A stretch of DNA of 8,754 nucleotides. It comes from Deltaproteobacteria bacterium (GTDB lineage: Bacteria; Desulfobacterota; Desulfofervidia; Desulfofervidales; DG-60). The stretch's first letter is position 1, and every line of letters begins with the position of its first letter. Shown here in pieces: positions 6,222 to 8,754 of this stretch. The notes beneath the pieces were generated by a model. It was given only the letters and a program-made list of their open reading frames with translations. It searched no databases and was not told the origin of the DNA. Location of the stretch: assembly GCA_021163945.1 (NCBI GenBank), contig JAGGTC010000209.1:1-8754 (forward strand), written 5' to 3'. The position numbers were made by a program, and so were the translations under genes.

Positions 6222-7148
6222 TTATCTTACAAGCCAAACGGCACAATTGTTTACATGGGTCAATACCTTTTTAGAAACACTTCCTATAAACTCCTTTATC
6301 CCAGAAAGTCCCCTCTTGCCCATAACAATAGTCCCATAACCATCCTCTTTCTGGGCCTTTAAGATCTCCTTTGCCGTATCACCACCCTCTTTAAATGTAG
6401 TGCTGATAGCATTTTCGGGGATACCTATTGAAAGGAGTATCTCTTTGGCCTTATCTAAAAAGGAGGTTATGGTCTTTTTTCTCTCCTTTGTCCAAGTGCT
6501 CCAATATTCAGTACCCAAATCTTCTCCATATTCAAGGTATTTTTCACTTAAGACATGAAACAAATTGATAGATACATCAGGTATACCGGCCACCATCAGA
6601 CCAGCGTGTTCTACAGCCCTTTCTGCATGTGCTGAGCCATCTATTGGAATAAGTACCTTTTTAGAATCTACTGATCCTGTCACAATCCAAACAGGCGGTA
6701 TGTCTCCAGCATGGACAATCCTTTCAGAGACACTGCCTATAATAAGCTCCTCAATCTTGCTTAGACCCCTCCTACCCAAAACTGCAGCATCAAACGCCCC
6801 TCCCCTCAAATAGAAAATCAGGTCTCTAGCGGCAGTGGATCTGCCAAAATAGACCTCTGTCCCTATCCTTTCTTCTTTAATGCCTAGGCGAAGGAGGGTC
6901 TCTTTGGCTTCATTTAGGATACGATTGGCATTTTCTTCATGTTTCTTAATCCATTTTTCCTTTTGGTCAATCTGCCAATTAACAAAATCCCTATCTCCCA
7001 ACTTCCTCTCTGTCAGGATAGGTGGAAGGGATGGCAAAACATGGATAATTAAAATATCCACATCCTTTTCCTTAAACATAAAGCCTGTATACTTTACAGC
7101 ATTTAATGCGTGTAAAGACCCATCAGTGGCTAATAAGATTCTAGGCAT
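6222..7148 (-). CDS. Tandem universal stress protein (two Usp domains)
   Basis: The protein has 308 residues from the ATG at 7148, chosen because AAGGGGG lies five bases upstream; an in-frame start at 7184 adds 12 residues without support. Two UspA domains follow one another. Domain 1 begins MPRILLATDGS, and its ATP-binding signature G-2x-G-9x-G-S is complete at Gly125, Gly128, Gly138-Ser139. Domain 2 begins KKVLIPIDGSAHAERAV (163-179), but its signature has eight residues instead of nine between Gly280 and Gly289-Ser290. Such tandem proteins bind ATP and are linked to stress survival in the cytoplasm; the target is unknown. Its stop codon directly abuts that of the GH57 gene on the other strand. 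It lies 68 bases after thiL and has its own candidate promoter. Confidence 0.9.
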   Translation of the reverse strand: MPRILLATDGSLHALNAVKYTGFMFKEKDVDILIIHVLPSLPPILTERKLGDRDFVNWQIDQKEKWIKKHEENANRILNEAKETLLRLGIKEERIGTEVYFGRSTAARDLIFYLRGGAFDAAVLGRRGLSKIEELIIGSVSERIVHAGDIPPVWIVTGSVDSKKVLIPIDGSAHAERAVEHAGLMVAGIPDVSINLFHVLSEKYLEYGEDLGTEYWSTWTKERKKTITSFLDKAKEILLSIGIPENAISTTFKEGGDTAKEILKAQKEDGYGTIVMGKRGLSGIKEFIGSVSKKVLTHVNNCAVWLVR

Positions 7149-7174
7149 AAAGACCCCCTTGCATCTTTTGGAAT

Positions 7175-7203
7175 AAACTAGCAAAAATAGCTAAAAATGT
7201 CAA
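7175..7203 (-). promoter_or_regulatory. Candidate sigma-70-like promoter of the stress protein gene
   Basis: On the minus strand a perfect TTGACA (7203-7198) is followed after exactly 17 bases by TAGTTT (7180-7175), preceded by TGC, an extended -10 feature. Transcription would begin about 20 bases before the ATG at 7148, leaving room for the AAGGGGG ribosome binding site. This suggests the gene can be expressed separately from thiL. Confidence 0.5.
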
Positions 7204-7216
7204 CGATAATTTGATC

Positions 7217-8227
7217 TTATAAAAAATGGTTAAATCCACTTACCTTAAGCCTCTTTGGGCCCTTTGCTGTGTCTATATAAATATCCCCTTTCTCAATAAT
7301 TTCACCAATCATATACAATTTTCTATTTAAGGCAGCACTTACTGTCTTTTCTATATCCTCTGCTTGGTCTTTAGGGACAGTAAATAGCAAACAATAATCT
7401 TCTCCACCCCCTAGTGCCCAATTAATGGGGTCTTCATTAAGAAGGTTGGCCGCCTCATAGCAGGCATCGGAAATGGGCAATAGGTCATGATGGATCTTTG
7501 CGCCCACCCCACTTGCCTCACAGAGGAGCCTTAGATCCTTTGCTATTCCATCTGAGATATCAATTGCAGCATGAACCTTTTTTGTATTTGCCAAACACTG
7601 CCCAAGTAAAAGTTCAGGCTCTGATAAAAGATGGGCCAGTGCCAGTTGTGAAAATAGTGGATTTTGGGAGATAAGTCCCTTTTTTAGCAATGCAAGGCCA
7701 GCGGCCGCATCGCCCAAATGACCACTCACAAAGATGGCATCCCCTACCTTGGCACCGCTACGAAGTAGTATTTTATCCTTTTCTACCTGGCCTATTACTG
7801 TAATATTGATAATGGTCTTAGGAGACTCTACTGTGTCACCCCCGATTAGGGAAAGTGAGTATTTTTTTGCCAAGGTTTTTATTCCTTCAATTAATTTCCT
7901 TAATGATTCTTTCAGAAATTTTTTTGGAAGCCCTATAGAGATTAAGAAATAACTTGCCTTGCCCCCCATTGCTGCAATATCACTTAGATTTACTGCCAAA
8001 CTTTTGTATCCCAATTGAAATGGATCAAACCACCTCCACTCAAAATGAATACCCTCTATCAGGGTATCGGTAGTAATTAAAAGATATTTATCCCCTCTAT
8101 CCAAGACCGCTGCATCATCGCCTATACCCTTTACTATTTGAGGAGGAAAGGGCAATTCTTTGCTCAGTGATTCAAATAAAGAGATTACACCTTGCTCGCC
8201 TAGATCTAATAATTTATCATTTTTCAT
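7217..8227 (-). CDS. thiL: Thiamine-monophosphate kinase
   Basis: A complete 336-residue ThiL (family about 310-350), the cytoplasmic enzyme that phosphorylates thiamine monophosphate with ATP to give thiamine diphosphate, the last step of the pathway. It belongs to the PurM/ThiL (AIR synthase-like) superfamily. Visible motifs are GIGDDAAVL (34-42) with metal-binding Asp37-Asp38, TTDTLIEGIHF (52-62), YKSLAVNLSDIAAMGG (74-89), GGD (129-131), DISDGIAKDL (223-232) and GGGEDYCLLFTVP (273-285), in the normal order. The ATG at 8227 has no clear ribosome binding site, and a terminator-like hairpin ends only 15 bases before it. The preceding 132-residue gene is on the same strand; no other thi gene and no TPP riboswitch is in the window, so it stands as an isolated thiL. 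Confidence 0.96.
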   Translation of the reverse strand: MKNDKLLDLGEQGVISLFESLSKELPFPPQIVKGIGDDAAVLDRGDKYLLITTDTLIEGIHFEWRWFDPFQLGYKSLAVNLSDIAAMGGKASYFLISIGLPKKFLKESLRKLIEGIKTLAKKYSLSLIGGDTVESPKTIINITVIGQVEKDKILLRSGAKVGDAIFVSGHLGDAAAGLALLKKGLISQNPLFSQLALAHLLSEPELLLGQCLANTKKVHAAIDISDGIAKDLRLLCEASGVGAKIHHDLLPISDACYEAANLLNEDPINWALGGGEDYCLLFTVPKDQAEDIEKTVSAALNRKLYMIGEIIEKGDIYIDTAKGPKRLKVSGFNHFL

Positions 8228-8239
8228 TTGAGATTAAAC

Positions 8240-8278
8240 AAAAAAATCCCCTCAGTCTACTTAGACTAAGGGGATTTT
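8240..8278 (-). terminator. Strong intrinsic terminator after the 132-residue gene
   Basis: On the minus strand AAAATCCCCTTAGTCT (8278-8263) pairs with AGACTGAGGGGATTTT (8258-8243) around a four-base AAGT loop, a 16-bp stem with one G-U wobble, and continues into a run of seven T (8246-8240). The wobble is allowed in minus-strand RNA but would be a C-A mismatch in plus-strand RNA, so it fits transcription from the right. It starts ten bases after the stop at 8288. It also sits inside the would-be leader of thiL. Confidence 0.88.
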
Positions 8279-8287
8279 ATGACCTTA

Positions 8288-8686
8288 TTAAGCAGATTGA
8301 TATGGCTTTTTTTGAAGCTCTTCTACATCAGAAAGGTCTATATCTGGTGGAGGTAGATATGTACTCTCCTTTGCCGCTGCCTCTTTTATCTCATCAGCCC
8401 TGGCCAAAACACTATCAAATACCTCTTTACCAATAGATTTGTGTTTTACAATCTCTTCAAAAAGCACCCTATTAAATGCTATAGGCACATCCGTAATCGC
8501 CCCTCTAGAATCAATCCTAGCTGCAGTAAATGCCTCCATTATCCCTTTTTCAGCCTCCTCAGGTACCTCTACATTAAGGGCCTTTAGTGCACCCCCAAAG
8601 AGGTCTGAAATTTTATCCTCAAGCCCAGTCCCCTTTAATGCATCTAACCTTTTATCATCTAAAAGAATGGCAATAAAATGGGCCAT
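8288..8686 (-). CDS. Uncharacterised 132-residue cytoplasmic protein
   Basis: I do not recognise this family. The 132-residue protein has no signal peptide, no membrane segment and no cysteine. It starts MAHFIAILLDDKRLDALKG, and most of it is predicted to be helical, with many Ala, Glu and Lys (EEAEKGIMEAFTAARID, EVFDSVLARADEIKEAAAK). A proline-rich turn (YLPPPDIDLSD) leads to an acidic C-terminal tail. A very good ribosome binding site, AAGGAGG at 8698-8692 with a five-base spacer, sets the start. With the strong terminator right after the stop, this suggests a well-expressed transcript. It follows by 22 bases the end of another minus-strand gene, so the two probably form an operon that ends here. 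Coding status is secure; function is not assignable from the sequence. Confidence 0.8.
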   Translation of the reverse strand: MAHFIAILLDDKRLDALKGTGLEDKISDLFGGALKALNVEVPEEAEKGIMEAFTAARIDSRGAITDVPIAFNRVLFEEIVKHKSIGKEVFDSVLARADEIKEAAAKESTYLPPPDIDLSDVEELQKKPYQSA

Positions 8687-8691
8687 CTTTT

Positions 8692-8698
8692 CCTCCTT
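8692..8698 (-). promoter_or_regulatory. Strong ribosome binding site of the 132-residue gene
   Basis: AAGGAGG on the minus strand, five bases before the ATG at 8686, is a full Shine-Dalgarno match and is the strongest one in the window. It fixes the start of the unknown gene. Confidence 0.85.
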
Positions 8699-8708
8699 AG
8701 TTAAATTT

Positions 8709-8754
8709 TTAAACTTCCATATGAGGCAAATCTACCTCTAATCTTTCTTCCTTC
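8709..8754 (-). CDS. C-terminal end of an unidentified gene (runs off the right edge)
   Basis: On the minus strand a frame open from the window edge reads KEERLEVDLPHMEV and stops with TAA at 8711-8709. The acidic, amphipathic character looks like a natural C-terminus, and the stop falls 22 bases before the next gene and just ahead of its ribosome binding site, as expected inside an operon. Another open frame ends at 8701 (KIRGRFASYGSLKI) and cannot be excluded. Fifteen codons are too few to assign a family. Confidence 0.45.
   Translation of the reverse strand, partial: KEERLEVDLPHMEV

Noticed and set aside
6565..7176. Plus-strand open frames across the stress protein gene
   Set aside because: Both are antisense to clear Usp domains and are Ser/Pro-rich, as expected of shadows.
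8228..8300. TPP riboswitch before thiL
   Set aside because: The conserved CTGAGA and ACCTGATCTGG-type elements are absent; the CTGAGG seen here is part of the terminator stem.
8167..8741. Plus-strand open frames over the thiL start and the 132-residue gene
   Set aside because: One runs through the terminator hairpin and both are antisense to genes with better start signals and coding character.

Overview
The window reads as chromosomal DNA of a low-GC bacterium, probably a thermophilic anaerobe from a Desulfobacterota, Thermodesulfobacteriota or Nitrospirota-like lineage. That placement is inferred from gene style only: a GH57/DUF3536 glycosidase beside glgA, a tandem Usp protein, ThiL, and AT-rich coding sequence. 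No rRNA, tRNA, CRISPR array, insertion sequence or complete transposase was seen.

There are three strand blocks. (1) Positions 1-1792 are all on the minus strand and markedly AT-rich. In transcription order they hold a small unknown gene that appears broken by a frameshift, the MntA/HepT toxin-antitoxin pair, a 214-residue protein with a PD-(D/E)XK nuclease-like signature, and the first 32 codons of a DUF1156-type DNA methylase that runs off the left edge. This looks like the edge of a defence island. (2) Positions 1893-6221 are on the plus strand and form a glycogen/alpha-glucan cluster: a two-helix membrane protein overlapping glgA, glgA itself, a 50-codon galT remnant in which the first 20 residues are joined in frame to the last 30, and a large GH57 glycosidase. 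(3) Positions 6222-8754 are minus-strand housekeeping or stress genes: the end of an unidentified gene, an unknown 132-residue protein with a strong ribosome binding site and a strong terminator, thiL, and a two-domain universal stress protein.

In block 2, GlgA should extend alpha-1,4-glucan from ADP- or UDP-glucose and the GH57 enzyme should cleave or rearrange it. GalT would have linked UDP-sugars and sugar 1-phosphates to that pathway, but all of its catalytic core is missing here. In block 1, a candidate nuclease immediately before a candidate DNA methylase, with a toxin-antitoxin pair directly upstream in the same orientation, suggests a modification/restriction type of defence module. 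The methylase must be read beyond the window to confirm it.

The points most worth a second look are the collapsed galT gene, the nuclease-methylase pair, the frameshifted gene ahead of mntA, and the terminator-like hairpin lying only 15 bases before thiL.
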